A stretch of DNA of 64,000 nucleotides, from NCBI GenBank assembly GCA_015059905.1, contig SUZN01000001.1, positions 124,001-188,000 of the forward strand. Reading direction: 5' to 3'. Under the pieces are notes generated by a model. The model was not told where the DNA came from. It worked only from the letters and a program-made list of their open reading frames with translations, and ran no database searches. This DNA is from Rikenellaceae bacterium (GTDB lineage Bacteria > Bacteroidota > Bacteroidia > Bacteroidales > Rikenellaceae). The position numbers and the translations under genes were made by a program. Shown in pieces: positions 1 to 8,218 of the stretch; the stretch's first letter is position 1; every line of letters begins with the position of its first letter.

Positions 1-2
1 TC

Positions 3-50
3 AAAATCCCCTACACTCTCCACCTTCAGTAGTGTAGGGATTTTTTGTTT
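3..50 (+). terminator. Rho-independent terminator of the gene left of the window
   Basis: The arms AATCCC-C-TACACT (5-17) and AGTGTAGGGATT (31-42) pair with one bulged C, followed by a run of T to position 50. It lies 36 bases before the first coding start and most likely ends a plus-strand gene outside the window. No clean TAnnTTTG box is seen between it and the first gene; the nearest is TTATTTTG near 62-69, a weak match. Confidence 0.8.
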
Positions 51-85
51 AGATATAATTTTATTTTGAATTTTCAATTCCCTCT

Positions 86-1246
86 ATGAAACACCTTTTC
101 TTGCTTATACTATCTCTGTTCTGCCTGTCGTGTCAGGCGCAGGAGCCGCCAAAACCACTCAAGGTAGGTGCTGAGTGTGTTGAGGCGTATGTGCCGCAGC
201 TTGAGGGACGACGTGTGGCTGTGTTGGCTAACCATACCGCTATGGTGGGGGAGCAGCATTTGGTGGATATGCTTGTTACAGAGGGTGTTAATCTTGTTGG
301 TATCTTCTCGCCCGAGCACGGCTTTCGTGGAGCAGCAGATGCGGGCGAGCACGTTAAAAACTCGGTGGATGAAAAGACGGGGATACCTATATGGTCGCTC
401 TATGATGGAAATACAAAACGCCCTTCGGAGGATAAGATGCAGGCGTTCGATTGTCTGATTGTCGATATGCAGGATGTGGGTCTGCGTTTCTACACCTATT
501 ACATCAGTATGGTGCGTATGATGGAGGCGTGTGCCGATTATGGGTGCGATGTCATCGTGTTGGACCGTCCCAACCCCAACGGAATGTATGTCGATGGACC
601 TGTGCTTGATATGAAATACAAGTCGGGTGTTGGTGCGTTGCCTATCCCCGTGGTGCACGGACTCACTATGGGCGAGATAGCTCTGATGGCAAAGGGTGAG
701 GAGTGGTGTAAGGATTGCTCGTTGCAGGTGGTAAAGTGCGAGAATTACACCCATCAGAGTCGATATACTCTTCCCATAGCGCCATCGCCAAACCTGCCTA
801 CGCAACACGCGATATATCTCTACCCATCGACTTGTCTGTTTGAGGGTACGGTCTGCTCGTTGGGTCGTGGTACGGATTTTCCGTTTGAGTGCTATGGGCA
901 TCCGCAATATCGTGGAGCAGAGTTCTCTTTTACGCCGCAGTCACGCTCGGGAGCAAAAAATCCACCTCTGTTGGGGCAGAAGTGCTGGGGAGTAGATTTG
1001 CGAGACGTGGATGATGAGAAGATTATTGCCGATGGCTTTAACCTTGAGTATGTGATTGATGCCTACCGCAATCTCGATATGGGAGAAAAGTTCTTTACGC
1101 GTATGTTCCTTCTGCTGACGGGTGTTGATTACATCAAAGAGATGATAATGGCGGGCAACACTGCCGAGGAGATCCGAGCCCGCTGGAAGGAGGATGTTGA
1201 GCAGTTCAAGCTCCTGCGAAGGAAATATCTTTTATATGAGGAGTAA
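86..1246 (+). CDS. namZ: DUF1343 / GH171 exo-beta-N-acetylmuramidase, NamZ-like
   Basis: This 386-residue protein is a full-length member of the DUF1343 family. Characterised members (NamZ, CAZy GH171) remove N-acetylmuramic acid from the non-reducing ends of peptidoglycan fragments. The first 19 residues form an export signal; SC at 15-16 could be a lipobox, but position -3 is Cys, so ordinary signal peptidase cleavage is equally possible. The conserved block SPEHGFRG (75-82), the VDMQDVGLRFYTY segment near 127-139 and the LDRPNP segment near 159-164 are typical of the family. It is two bases from the next gene, so the two are co-transcribed. The likely role is periplasmic peptidoglycan recycling or feeding on wall fragments. 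The family call is secure; the substrate is inferred. Confidence 0.9.
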   Translation: MKHLFLLILSLFCLSCQAQEPPKPLKVGAECVEAYVPQLEGRRVAVLANHTAMVGEQHLVDMLVTEGVNLVGIFSPEHGFRGAADAGEHVKNSVDEKTGIPIWSLYDGNTKRPSEDKMQAFDCLIVDMQDVGLRFYTYYISMVRMMEACADYGCDVIVLDRPNPNGMYVDGPVLDMKYKSGVGALPIPVVHGLTMGEIALMAKGEEWCKDCSLQVVKCENYTHQSRYTLPIAPSPNLPTQHAIYLYPSTCLFEGTVCSLGRGTDFPFECYGHPQYRGAEFSFTPQSRSGAKNPPLLGQKCWGVDLRDVDDEKIIADGFNLEYVIDAYRNLDMGEKFFTRMFLLLTGVDYIKEMIMAGNTAEEIRARWKEDVEQFKLLRRKYLLYEE

Positions 1247-1248
1247 TA

Positions 1249-2688
1249 ATGAAACGTGTTTCACTGCTTATATTGCTGTTGTGTTGTGTCATTGGCACAT
1301 CTGCGCAGTCTCGTTGGGTGTCGCAGGATAACCCTGCCGCCCCTATGTCGGAGCGTTTACAAAATAAGGATTATGAGGTCTCGTTGCTGCAGGATGGGCA
1401 GTGGCAGAGTCAAAATGTTTATGGTGCCCTCACCTCAAATTACGACCGCCATCACGCCAATCATCGTGATTTTGTGGGCGTGGAGCGTTTTGTGATGGGT
1501 TTTGTGATGTTCACAGATGAGTTCCAGAAGCCTATCAAGGTGCGCGTTACACGCAAGGGAGAGCCGTTCGAGAGTGCCGAGATACGCCCAACAAGTTATC
1601 GCATAAAGCCTCGCCGCATTGACCCCAATACGGTGGAGTTCACGCTTCGCTCGCCGTCGCAGAAGGTATCTGTTGAGTTCGATGGCGACCGTTCAAGTAA
1701 TATATTCATCATCCCTGATTTGCCCTCTGAGCGACCTGTGGGCGGAGATATCATCTATTTCGGCAGGGGAGAGCACGAGGTAGGCGAGTTGTGGCTTAAG
1801 TCGGGACAGACACTCTATCTTGACGCTGGTGCAGTGGTATATGGTCAGTTGCGTGCCGAGGGGCAGAGTGATATTAAGGTAGCAGGACGAGGCATCTTCT
1901 GCGGCTCCAGAGCAGATCACGGCGAGCGCACGCGCAATGTGTTGGTTAATATGGAGTATTGCAAGAATGTGGAGTTTGAGGGGGTGTTGTTTCGTGATTC
2001 GCCTTCGTGGACGCTACGTTTTCTGGAGTGCGAGGGGGTGCATATTGACAACGTGAAGCAGATTGGCTGGATGATAAACTCCGATGGCGTGGATATCTGC
2101 AACACGCGGCACGTCGTAATTGAGAATTGCTTTTTCCGCAACTATGATGACAACCTATCACTCAAGGCATTTAACTGGTGGAGTGGCATAGGCACTACAT
2201 ACGATGTGGTAATGCGTGACTGCGTGTTGTGGGCTGACTGCGCGCACAACTTTCTGGTGGGACCTGAGGCTGTTAATCACAGGATATATGATGTGAAGTT
2301 CCAAAACTCAATCATCCTTGAGAGTCGTGAGGCTACCGATCCTTGGCGAGGAGCTATGGCGGTGATGATTTCTGACGAGGGTGAGTTTGAGAATATCCTC
2401 TTTGAGAATATCGAGGTAGAGGATATTCGTGGTGGCGTAGTTATGTCGTTTGACTACGGCAAGTATAACAGCCGAGGACGTGCCGCGCGCAACATCACAG
2501 TGCGCAACATCAACTATCGTGGTACACAGGCACCCAGGAGCGTTATCAAGGGGTGGGATTCGGAGCATACGATAGAAAATATCACGCTTGAGAATATACG
2601 CTTTAATGGCAAGCGTATAACGGAGAAGAATATCGACGAGTACTTAGAGATAAATCAGTTTGTCAAGGGGCTCAAAGTTGGCAGGTAG
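1249..2688 (+). CDS. Secreted GH28-like right-handed beta-helix glycosidase
   Basis: The 479-residue protein has a signal peptide (1-20) and a parallel beta-helix with many short imperfect repeats from about 165 to 460. GH28 polygalacturonase features are present: NSDGVD (277-282) and YDDN (299-302) supply the Asp residues of the usual catalytic set. The usual GHG histidine motif downstream is not seen; the matching stretch reads LVGPEA (336-341). It is therefore a distant GH28-like enzyme whose substrate cannot be read from sequence. It follows the NamZ-like gene by two bases. Its last 34 bases overlap the end of the convergent transporter gene. A substrate in pectin-type or host glycans is inference only. 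Confidence 0.8.
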   Translation: MKRVSLLILLLCCVIGTSAQSRWVSQDNPAAPMSERLQNKDYEVSLLQDGQWQSQNVYGALTSNYDRHHANHRDFVGVERFVMGFVMFTDEFQKPIKVRVTRKGEPFESAEIRPTSYRIKPRRIDPNTVEFTLRSPSQKVSVEFDGDRSSNIFIIPDLPSERPVGGDIIYFGRGEHEVGELWLKSGQTLYLDAGAVVYGQLRAEGQSDIKVAGRGIFCGSRADHGERTRNVLVNMEYCKNVEFEGVLFRDSPSWTLRFLECEGVHIDNVKQIGWMINSDGVDICNTRHVVIENCFFRNYDDNLSLKAFNWWSGIGTTYDVVMRDCVLWADCAHNFLVGPEAVNHRIYDVKFQNSIILESREATDPWRGAMAVMISDEGEFENILFENIEVEDIRGGVVMSFDYGKYNSRGRAARNITVRNINYRGTQAPRSVIKGWDSEHTIENITLENIRFNGKRITEKNIDEYLEINQFVKGLKVGR

Positions 2689-3218
2689 TAAATAGCAATA
2701 CCCGCCAGGGCAGATAGCACAATCAGCATAATGGGATTTACCTTCTTTAGCGAGGCGATGAGTGCCACGCCAAACAATGCCCAGCTCCAGCCATCAATAA
2801 AGCTTGCGCCCTCTTGTGTCGAGGGGAAGAGCAACAACATTGCACCCGACAGAATCATACCCATCACCACTGGTCGCATAAAGGCTATCGTACTCTTCAT
2901 ATATAGATTATCCTTCAGTCGCAGGAAAAACTTTGTTATCAGTATCATCAGCGTCAGTGCAGGCAGGCATACCGACATTGTCGCCACAACCGAACCCCAA
3001 AAGCCTGCTACGGTGTAGCCTACATAGGTTGCCGAGTTTATGGCGATAGGACCTGGAGTCATCTGCGATATGGCTACAATATTTGTGAACTCCTCGTTTG
3101 TAAGCCACGCATTCTGCAACACCACTTCGTTGTGGATTAGCGAGAGCATAGCATATCCGCCGCCGAAGCCGAAGAAGCCTATCTTCAGGTAGCTGATAAA
3201 TAGTTGCAGGTAAATCAT
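2655..3218 (-). CDS. Chromate-type transporter, single CHR domain (second of pair)
   Basis: The 187-residue membrane protein is one CHR domain. Its start (LKIGFFGFGGGYAMLSLI) carries the FGGGYAM motif, and TPGPIAIN is the second family motif. I place the start at 3218, not at an upstream methionine, because the CHR domain begins there and the ATG overlaps the stop of the preceding gene (ATGA, 3215-3218). Short-chain CHR proteins work as pairs encoded by adjacent genes, as here. Known members export chromate or exchange it for sulfate, but many have untested substrates. Its 3' end overlaps the convergent GH28-like gene (2655-2688). Confidence 0.88.
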   Translation of the reverse strand: MIYLQLFISYLKIGFFGFGGGYAMLSLIHNEVVLQNAWLTNEEFTNIVAISQMTPGPIAINSATYVGYTVAGFWGSVVATMSVCLPALTLMILITKFFLRLKDNLYMKSTIAFMRPVVMGMILSGAMLLLFPSTQEGASFIDGWSWALFGVALIASLKKVNPIMLIVLSALAGIAIYYLPTLSPLTN

Positions 3219-3757
3219 CGCTTGACCTCCTTTCCTTTTCGGGCAGCCCACAGAAGACCCGCCACAGCTGCCACGATAAGCAGATAGATAGGCGAGAAGC
3301 CGAAGTACCATACCGCCGTTGCCACCGCTGCCGCAACAGCCATAGCCCACCACTTCATACCCTTGGCAAGACCCACCACAGGGGCAAACATCAGCGCCAC
3401 AACCACTGGACGCATACCCTTGAAGGCGGCATCGACAATGGGGTTTTCACGTATCTGCGAGAAGAATATTGCGACAATCAGAATTATCAGGAACGATGGG
3501 AGAGCTACACCCAACAGGGCCGCCAACGCACCCCAATACCCATACATCTTATATCCCACAAAGACCGAAGCGTTGAGCGATATAGGTCCTGGAGCCGACT
3601 GTGCCAACGTGAGCAGGTCGAAGAAATCACGTTCCTCTACCCAGTGGTGGCGAGTGACCACCTCACGCTCGATGACAGGTATCATAGCGTAACCGCCTCC
3701 GAAAGTGAAGAGCCCAATCTTCAGAAATGACAGGAATAACTCTACAAATTTTCTCAT
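3215..3757 (-). CDS. Chromate-type transporter, single CHR domain (first of pair)
   Basis: The 180-residue protein is the partner half of the split CHR transporter. It begins with FLKIGLFTFGGGYAMIPVIE, has the APGPISLN motif near residue 55, and about five hydrophobic segments. The two halves are clearly homologous but not near-identical, the usual pattern for short-chain pairs inserted in opposite topology. It overlaps the methyltransferase gene by four bases at its start (3754-3757) and its partner by four bases at its end, so all are translated from one minus-strand message. Chromate or another oxyanion as substrate is family knowledge and is untested here. Confidence 0.88.
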   Translation of the reverse strand: MRKFVELFLSFLKIGLFTFGGGYAMIPVIEREVVTRHHWVEERDFFDLLTLAQSAPGPISLNASVFVGYKMYGYWGALAALLGVALPSFLIILIVAIFFSQIRENPIVDAAFKGMRPVVVALMFAPVVGLAKGMKWWAMAVAAAVATAVWYFGFSPIYLLIVAAVAGLLWAARKGKEVKR

Positions 3758-4647
3758 TTTCGACTAAATCTGCAAAATGTACCGAGGGGAAGCTCCTTGC
3801 CGTGACGGTCGCTGAAATATAACTCGCCTGACTGCTCCTCGCCCGTTTTCCCGAATGCCTGGCGCAGTGCAGTACGTGAGAGCAGGGCAGACAAGCCCAT
3901 AGAGTAGAGATTCAGCACCAGAAAACCGTGCTCGGGGTCGAGTAACTTTGCGCAGCACTCCAACATCTCGCCGATATTCTCTTCCAGCACCCACTTTTCG
4001 CCATTGGCGCCACGACCGTAGGCGGGTGGGTCAAGGATTATGCCATCGTAGCGGTTGCCGCGTCGCACCTCACGATTGACAAACTTCAGCGCATCCTCCA
4101 CAATCCAGCGTATGCCATCCAGCCCGCTATGCTCCATATTCTCGCGTGACCATGTCACCACCTGCTTGACCGAATCGACGTGTGTCACATCAGCACCTGC
4201 GGCACGCGCAGCGAGTGTAGCACCTCCCGTATAGGCAAACAGGTTGAGCACTTTAGGTGTTGAGCCATCACCCCTGAGCGCCTCGATGTGGTCGTATATG
4301 TAGTTCCAGTTTGCCGCCTGCTCGGGGAAGATGCCGACGTGCTTGAATGAGGTGAGTCCCAAGCGCATCTTAAGGTGCATATTCTTATAGTTATACTCTA
4401 TCACCCAGCGGTCGGGCATTGATGGTTTACGCTGCCACTCGCCTCGCTCGTCACTCTTTGACGCGGAGCTGCGCATAAACGATGCGTGCGCCAGCTCTCG
4501 CCACTTGTTTTCGGGTAGTGACTTATGCCAGATGGCTTGTGGCTCTGGTCGGCGGGTGATGTACTGCCCGAAGCGCTCCAGCTTCTCGAAGTCGCCCGAG
4601 TCAATTAACTCGTAGTCGGGGAATGTGGGTGTAAGCAGTTGTGTCAT
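3754..4647 (-). CDS. Class I SAM-dependent methyltransferase, RlmI/RlmK-like (COG1092)
   Basis: The 297-residue protein has a Rossmann methyltransferase domain. Motif I is VLNLFAYTGGATLAA (about 133-147), with an Asp in HVDSVKQ at the next strand. LDPPAYGRG near residue 206 is the (D/N)PP(Y/F)-type catalytic loop of base methyltransferases. Relatives methylate 23S rRNA cytidine or guanosine. This protein lacks an obvious N-terminal PUA domain of RlmI, so the exact target base is uncertain. It lies six bases after the U32 gene, another RNA-modification candidate, which fits a shared role in RNA modification. It overlaps the CHR transporter start by four bases. Confidence 0.8.
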   Translation of the reverse strand: MTQLLTPTFPDYELIDSGDFEKLERFGQYITRRPEPQAIWHKSLPENKWRELAHASFMRSSASKSDERGEWQRKPSMPDRWVIEYNYKNMHLKMRLGLTSFKHVGIFPEQAANWNYIYDHIEALRGDGSTPKVLNLFAYTGGATLAARAAGADVTHVDSVKQVVTWSRENMEHSGLDGIRWIVEDALKFVNREVRRGNRYDGIILDPPAYGRGANGEKWVLEENIGEMLECCAKLLDPEHGFLVLNLYSMGLSALLSRTALRQAFGKTGEEQSGELYFSDRHGKELPLGTFCRFSRK

Positions 4648-4653
4648 ATTGTG

Positions 4654-6480
4654 TTATCTTTTCTTCTGTGGTTGTGTGCCGCTGCAATCGGTCAGCATCA
4701 TCAGGCAGCGACGGCAGTCGAACTCCAGGCGGTAACGCGCCGAGCCGTGTTCAATATATAGGTCGCCACGCAGTTTGGGGTTTTGCTTCAGGCACTCGCC
4801 AATCTCGCGACGGATGCAGTAGCTCGAAATCATCACTCGTTCGCCCTGCGTTGGCTGACATTCGAGTGCGGGCTCAATCTCCGTCGCGCCGTGCTGGAGG
4901 TAGAAGTCGCGTGCCCGTTGGTTTGTCACATTTTCATACTTTGTGACCACCGAATAGGGGTAACGCGCCTCGCCCGAATCAGCTAAAATCTTATGGTGGC
5001 GAGGTGCCGCCTTGCGTGCTGCGAGTAACTTTTCCAGCGCCTCACGACGCATCTCGCTCAGGAGCGATGCAGGGGCAAAATACTCTGCGCCCGAGACCTT
5101 GACATTGGTTATAGAAAAAATAGTGTCGCCGCTCTTCTCTATCTGTCGGCGTGCTGTCACCGCCATTTTTTCGGCATTGTTGGCTGGCGCAAAAGCCATA
5201 TCGCGGCTAACAGTAGTGGTTATACCCTGCTCGTCGGTTATGGTGAGTGTGCACCCCTGCTCCAAGAGTTCAAGTTTGGCTTCTGCCTCCACTGTGCGGC
5301 GTGAACGACTATTGTCAAGTGAGAGATTGAAGCGGTGGTCGTAATTGCGGTAAATCTTCGCACCCACCACGATGCCATCCATTCTGTTAGGCTCTATCGC
5401 CGAGCCATTTACGGCGTTTATGTTTGTGCCTTTCAGCCCCTCGCGCGTTATGATGCAGATACCATCGCCAGCCGAGAGATTATGTTGTTTATCGAGTGTA
5501 AACCCTTGTCGCAATATGCTTTTTACTTCGCCGATGTACTCGCCAATGGCTTTGGGTGTGTCAAACGACGCCACGCCTGCGCGCTTGCCGTGTAGCATAT
5601 AGGTCGATGCACCTCGCGTAAAGCTTTTCGCAGTGTCGGGTGTGAACTCAATTCGGCTTGTGCCAACCGATGGGCGAATGATGTCTGTTCTGCGGGCGAG
5701 AATATTGTCTATGCGTTGACGATAGTAGCTCACTACATTTTTTATGTAACGCACATCCTTCAGTCGTCCCTCAATCTTGAACGATGTGATACCCGCATCC
5801 ATCAGCAGCTCCAGCTCGTCCGCAAGCTCCATATCCCTCACCGATAGCAGGTGCTTGCCCGCCAAAATTGTGCGCCCCGCCTCGTCTTTGAGGTCGTAGG
5901 GCAGGCGGCAGGGTTGTGAACATTCGCCTCGGTTACCGCTACGTGAGGATGTGGTGCGTGAGAGGAAGCAGCGACCGCTGTGACCCACGCATATCGCTCC
6001 GTGAACGAAACACTCCAGCTCGGTGGTGGTCGCCTGACGTATCTTGCGTATCTCCTCCAGCGATAGCGAGCGCTCAAGAATGACCCTCGCAAAGCCGCAC
6101 TCTTCGAGAAACTTCACGCCCTCAGGCGTGGTGTTGCCCACCTGCGTAGAGGCGTGCAGTTCGATTGGGAGATTCATCGTGCGGAATGCCATATCCTGCA
6201 CTATGAGGGCGTCAGCTCCCGCCGCGATAAGCTCTCGTGCCATTCGCTCGGCATCCAGAAGCTCGTCGTCGTAGAGTACTGTGTTGAGTGTTGTGTGCAG
6301 ACGTGCGCCATACTGATGTGCGTACTCGGCAGCACGGGCGATGTCGTCAATGGAGTTCCCCGCCGCCTGTCGCGCACCAAACCGCGTACCGCCCATATAT
6401 ATGGCGTCAGCACCGTGGTCGATGGCAGCGCGTGCCGCATCGAGGTCTTTGGCAGGGGAGAGTAACTCTATATATCGCAT
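4654..6480 (-). CDS. U32 family protein (RlhA/TrhP-type, annotated peptidase U32)
   Basis: The 608-residue protein opens with IELLSPAKDLDAARAAIDHG and GADAIYMGG, the classic U32 TIM-barrel start. The family signature follows near 165-200 with cysteines in ECFVHGAICVGHSGRC and GECSQPCR. The long C-terminal part contains the DUF3656-like segment. E. coli relatives RlhA and TrhP act in hydroxylation of 23S rRNA and tRNA; an actual peptidase role is poorly supported for this branch. I place the start at 6480 because the conserved barrel begins there; seven upstream residues are possible. It heads a four-gene minus-strand unit with an RNA methyltransferase and two CHR transporters. Confidence 0.85.
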   Translation of the reverse strand: MRYIELLSPAKDLDAARAAIDHGADAIYMGGTRFGARQAAGNSIDDIARAAEYAHQYGARLHTTLNTVLYDDELLDAERMARELIAAGADALIVQDMAFRTMNLPIELHASTQVGNTTPEGVKFLEECGFARVILERSLSLEEIRKIRQATTTELECFVHGAICVGHSGRCFLSRTTSSRSGNRGECSQPCRLPYDLKDEAGRTILAGKHLLSVRDMELADELELLMDAGITSFKIEGRLKDVRYIKNVVSYYRQRIDNILARRTDIIRPSVGTSRIEFTPDTAKSFTRGASTYMLHGKRAGVASFDTPKAIGEYIGEVKSILRQGFTLDKQHNLSAGDGICIITREGLKGTNINAVNGSAIEPNRMDGIVVGAKIYRNYDHRFNLSLDNSRSRRTVEAEAKLELLEQGCTLTITDEQGITTTVSRDMAFAPANNAEKMAVTARRQIEKSGDTIFSITNVKVSGAEYFAPASLLSEMRREALEKLLAARKAAPRHHKILADSGEARYPYSVVTKYENVTNQRARDFYLQHGATEIEPALECQPTQGERVMISSYCIRREIGECLKQNPKLRGDLYIEHGSARYRLEFDCRRCLMMLTDCSGTQPQKKR

Positions 6481-6498
6481 CACATAAGATTTATTATG

Positions 6499-6506
6499 CA
6501 AAAGTA
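6499..6506 (-). promoter_or_regulatory. -7 box of the U32 operon
   Basis: On the minus strand this reads TACTTTTG, a match to the Bacteroidetes -7 consensus TAnnTTTG, 19 bases upstream of the chosen ATG at 6480. No good -33 TTTG is seen at the expected spacing. The close distance supports the downstream start choice. Confidence 0.5.
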
Positions 6507-6612
6507 GTAAATAGTGACGAATAAAGCCTCTGCACGGGGCAAGAAATTATCATTAAGATGACTAAATCTCGAAAAATACCGTAAAATAAGGACAACGAAT
6601 AAAGATTTTTAG

Positions 6613-6620
6613 TAACTTTG
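6613..6620 (+). promoter_or_regulatory. -7 box of serS
   Basis: TAACTTTG matches TAnnTTTG and sits 29 bases before the serS ATG. The 168-base gap between the divergent U32 and serS genes otherwise holds AT-rich sequence with no other structure that I can support. Confidence 0.6.
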
Positions 6621-6648
6621 CCGAAGTTATTGATTAAATAGACAAGAT

Positions 6649-7920
6649 ATGCTTACACTAAAGCAATTAAGAGATGATAAAGAGTTGGCAATCGCACGCC
6701 TTGCAAAGAAGGGTGTGGATGCTGCTCCAATTATTGCAAAGATTGAGGAGCTTGATGATAAGCGTAAGGCTATCCAGGCGGAGTTAGATAGTTGCCTTGC
6801 CGAGCAGAACAAGGCGGCGAAGCAGATTGGTATGCTGATGGGTCAGGGCAAGCGTGACGAGGCGGAGCAGATGAAGCAGCAGGTGGCTGCATTGAAGGCT
6901 CGCTCTTCGGAGCTTTCAGCCGAGCACCAGAAGGCGCAGGAGGAGTTGCAGGCGCAGATTGTGCTGCTGCCTAACTTCCCAGCAGAGATTGTTCCCGAGG
7001 GTCGCACAGCCGAGGATAACGTGGTGGTAAAGCTCGTGGAGAACTACTCGGAGCTTCCAGAAAACCCACTTCCACACTGGGAGTTGGCATCGAAGTACGA
7101 CATCATTGATTTCGACCTGGGCGTGAAGCTCACAGGTGCAGGTTTCCCTGTCTATAAGGGTCAGGGTGCACGTTTGCAGCGCGCCTTGATTAACTACTTC
7201 CTCGACTGCAACACAGCAGCAGGTTATCAGGAGGTTGAGCCTCCCGTAATGGTAAATGAGGCTTCGGGCTTCGGTACGGGTCAGTTGCCAGACAAGGAGG
7301 GTCAGATGTATCACGCTACGGCAGATAATTTCTACCTCGTTCCAACTGCCGAGGTGCCTGTGACCAACATCTTCCGCGATGTTATCCTCGACGAGAAGGA
7401 TTTTCCAGTGAAGATGACAGCCTACACACCTTGCTTCCGTCGTGAGGCGGGCTCTTATGGTAAGGATGTGCGTGGCTTGAACCGTCTGCACCAGTTCGAC
7501 AAGGTTGAGATTGTGCAACTCGCATTGCCAGAGAACTCTTACGAGGCCCTGGACGGTATGGTTGCTCACGTTGAGAAGATTGTAGCATCGCTCGGTCTGC
7601 CATATCGTATCTTGCGCCTGTGTGGTGGCGATATGTCGTTCACATCGGCTCTTACATACGATTTTGAGGTATATTCAGAGGCGCAGAAACGTTGGTTGGA
7701 GGTATCATCAGTGTCTAACTTTGAGTCTTTCCAGGCTAATCGTTTGAAACTTCGTTACCGTGATAGCAATAAAAAGACCCAATTGGCACATACATTGAAT
7801 GGTTCTTCATTGGCACTGCCTCGCATCGTAGCGGCGCTGCTTGAGAACAACCAGACCGCCGAGGGTATCCGTATCCCTGAGGTGCTTGTGCCTTACACAG
7901 GTTTTGATATTATCAAATAA
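6649..7920 (+). CDS. serS: Seryl-tRNA synthetase
   Basis: The 423-residue protein has the N-terminal antiparallel coiled-coil arm (about 25-105, rich in Glu, Lys and Gln) that grips the tRNA-Ser variable arm. The class II aminoacylation core follows, with motif 2 FRREAGSYGKDVRGLNRLHQF and motif 3 near GSSLALPRIVAALLENNQ. It charges tRNA-Ser with serine in the cytoplasm. The length is normal for the family. It is transcribed on its own from the box at 6613 and is followed by the ferredoxin gene, whose promoter lies at its 3' end. Confidence 0.98.
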   Translation: MLTLKQLRDDKELAIARLAKKGVDAAPIIAKIEELDDKRKAIQAELDSCLAEQNKAAKQIGMLMGQGKRDEAEQMKQQVAALKARSSELSAEHQKAQEELQAQIVLLPNFPAEIVPEGRTAEDNVVVKLVENYSELPENPLPHWELASKYDIIDFDLGVKLTGAGFPVYKGQGARLQRALINYFLDCNTAAGYQEVEPPVMVNEASGFGTGQLPDKEGQMYHATADNFYLVPTAEVPVTNIFRDVILDEKDFPVKMTAYTPCFRREAGSYGKDVRGLNRLHQFDKVEIVQLALPENSYEALDGMVAHVEKIVASLGLPYRILRLCGGDMSFTSALTYDFEVYSEAQKRWLEVSSVSNFESFQANRLKLRYRDSNKKTQLAHTLNGSSLALPRIVAALLENNQTAEGIRIPEVLVPYTGFDIIK

Positions 7921-7933
7921 TTTGCTATATTTG
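7903..7933 (+). promoter_or_regulatory. Full Bacteroidetes-type promoter for the ferredoxin gene
   Basis: TTTG (7903-7906), 19 bases, then TATATTTG (7926-7933) gives a textbook -33/-7 pair of the Bacteroidetes primary sigma factor. The -33 element lies inside the last codons of serS. The ATG follows at 7975, leaving a leader of about 35 bases. This makes the ferredoxin independently and probably strongly transcribed. Confidence 0.7.
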
Positions 7934-7974
7934 CTGAAAGAAAATTTTTTAACACATATAAAACAAACAAAATT

Positions 7975-8142
7975 ATGGCTTACAAAATTTCAGACGCGTG
8001 CGTTGCATGCGGTACTTGTATCGACGAGTGTCCTGTTGAGGCTATCTCTGCAGGTGACATCTATGTAATTGATCCTGATAAGTGTATCGACTGCGGTACT
8101 TGCGCAGGCGTATGCCCAAGCGAGGCTATCTCAGCAGAGTAA
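7975..8142 (+). CDS. Small 2[4Fe-4S] ferredoxin
   Basis: This 55-residue clostridial-type ferredoxin has two complete CxxCxxCxxxCP motifs: CVACGTCIDECP (9-20) and CIDCGTCAGVCP (38-49), each followed by (V/S)EAI. It carries two low-potential electrons between cytosolic oxidoreductases such as pyruvate:ferredoxin oxidoreductase or membrane complexes. It has its own promoter and a terminator directly after it. It lies close to, but on the opposite strand from, the hydrogenase-related operon at 8.8-16.1 kb. Use as an electron donor to that complex is an attractive inference, not something the sequence shows. Confidence 0.96.
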   Translation: MAYKISDACVACGTCIDECPVEAISAGDIYVIDPDKCIDCGTCAGVCPSEAISAE

Positions 8143-8166
8143 GTTAGCATTACGCGTTAAAGAAAT

Positions 8167-8203
8167 GAGGCTCACCCTTCTGGGATGAGCCTCGTTTGTT
8201 TTT
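8167..8203. terminator. Bidirectional terminator between ferredoxin and DUF4890 genes
   Basis: GAGGCTCA-CCC and GGG-A-TGAGCCTC form a strong hairpin (8167-8193) followed on the plus strand by TTTGTTTTT. On the minus strand the same stem is followed by ATTTCTTT, so it can serve both convergent genes. Confidence 0.85.
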
Positions 8204-8218
8204 GCGAAGTTGGTCCTA

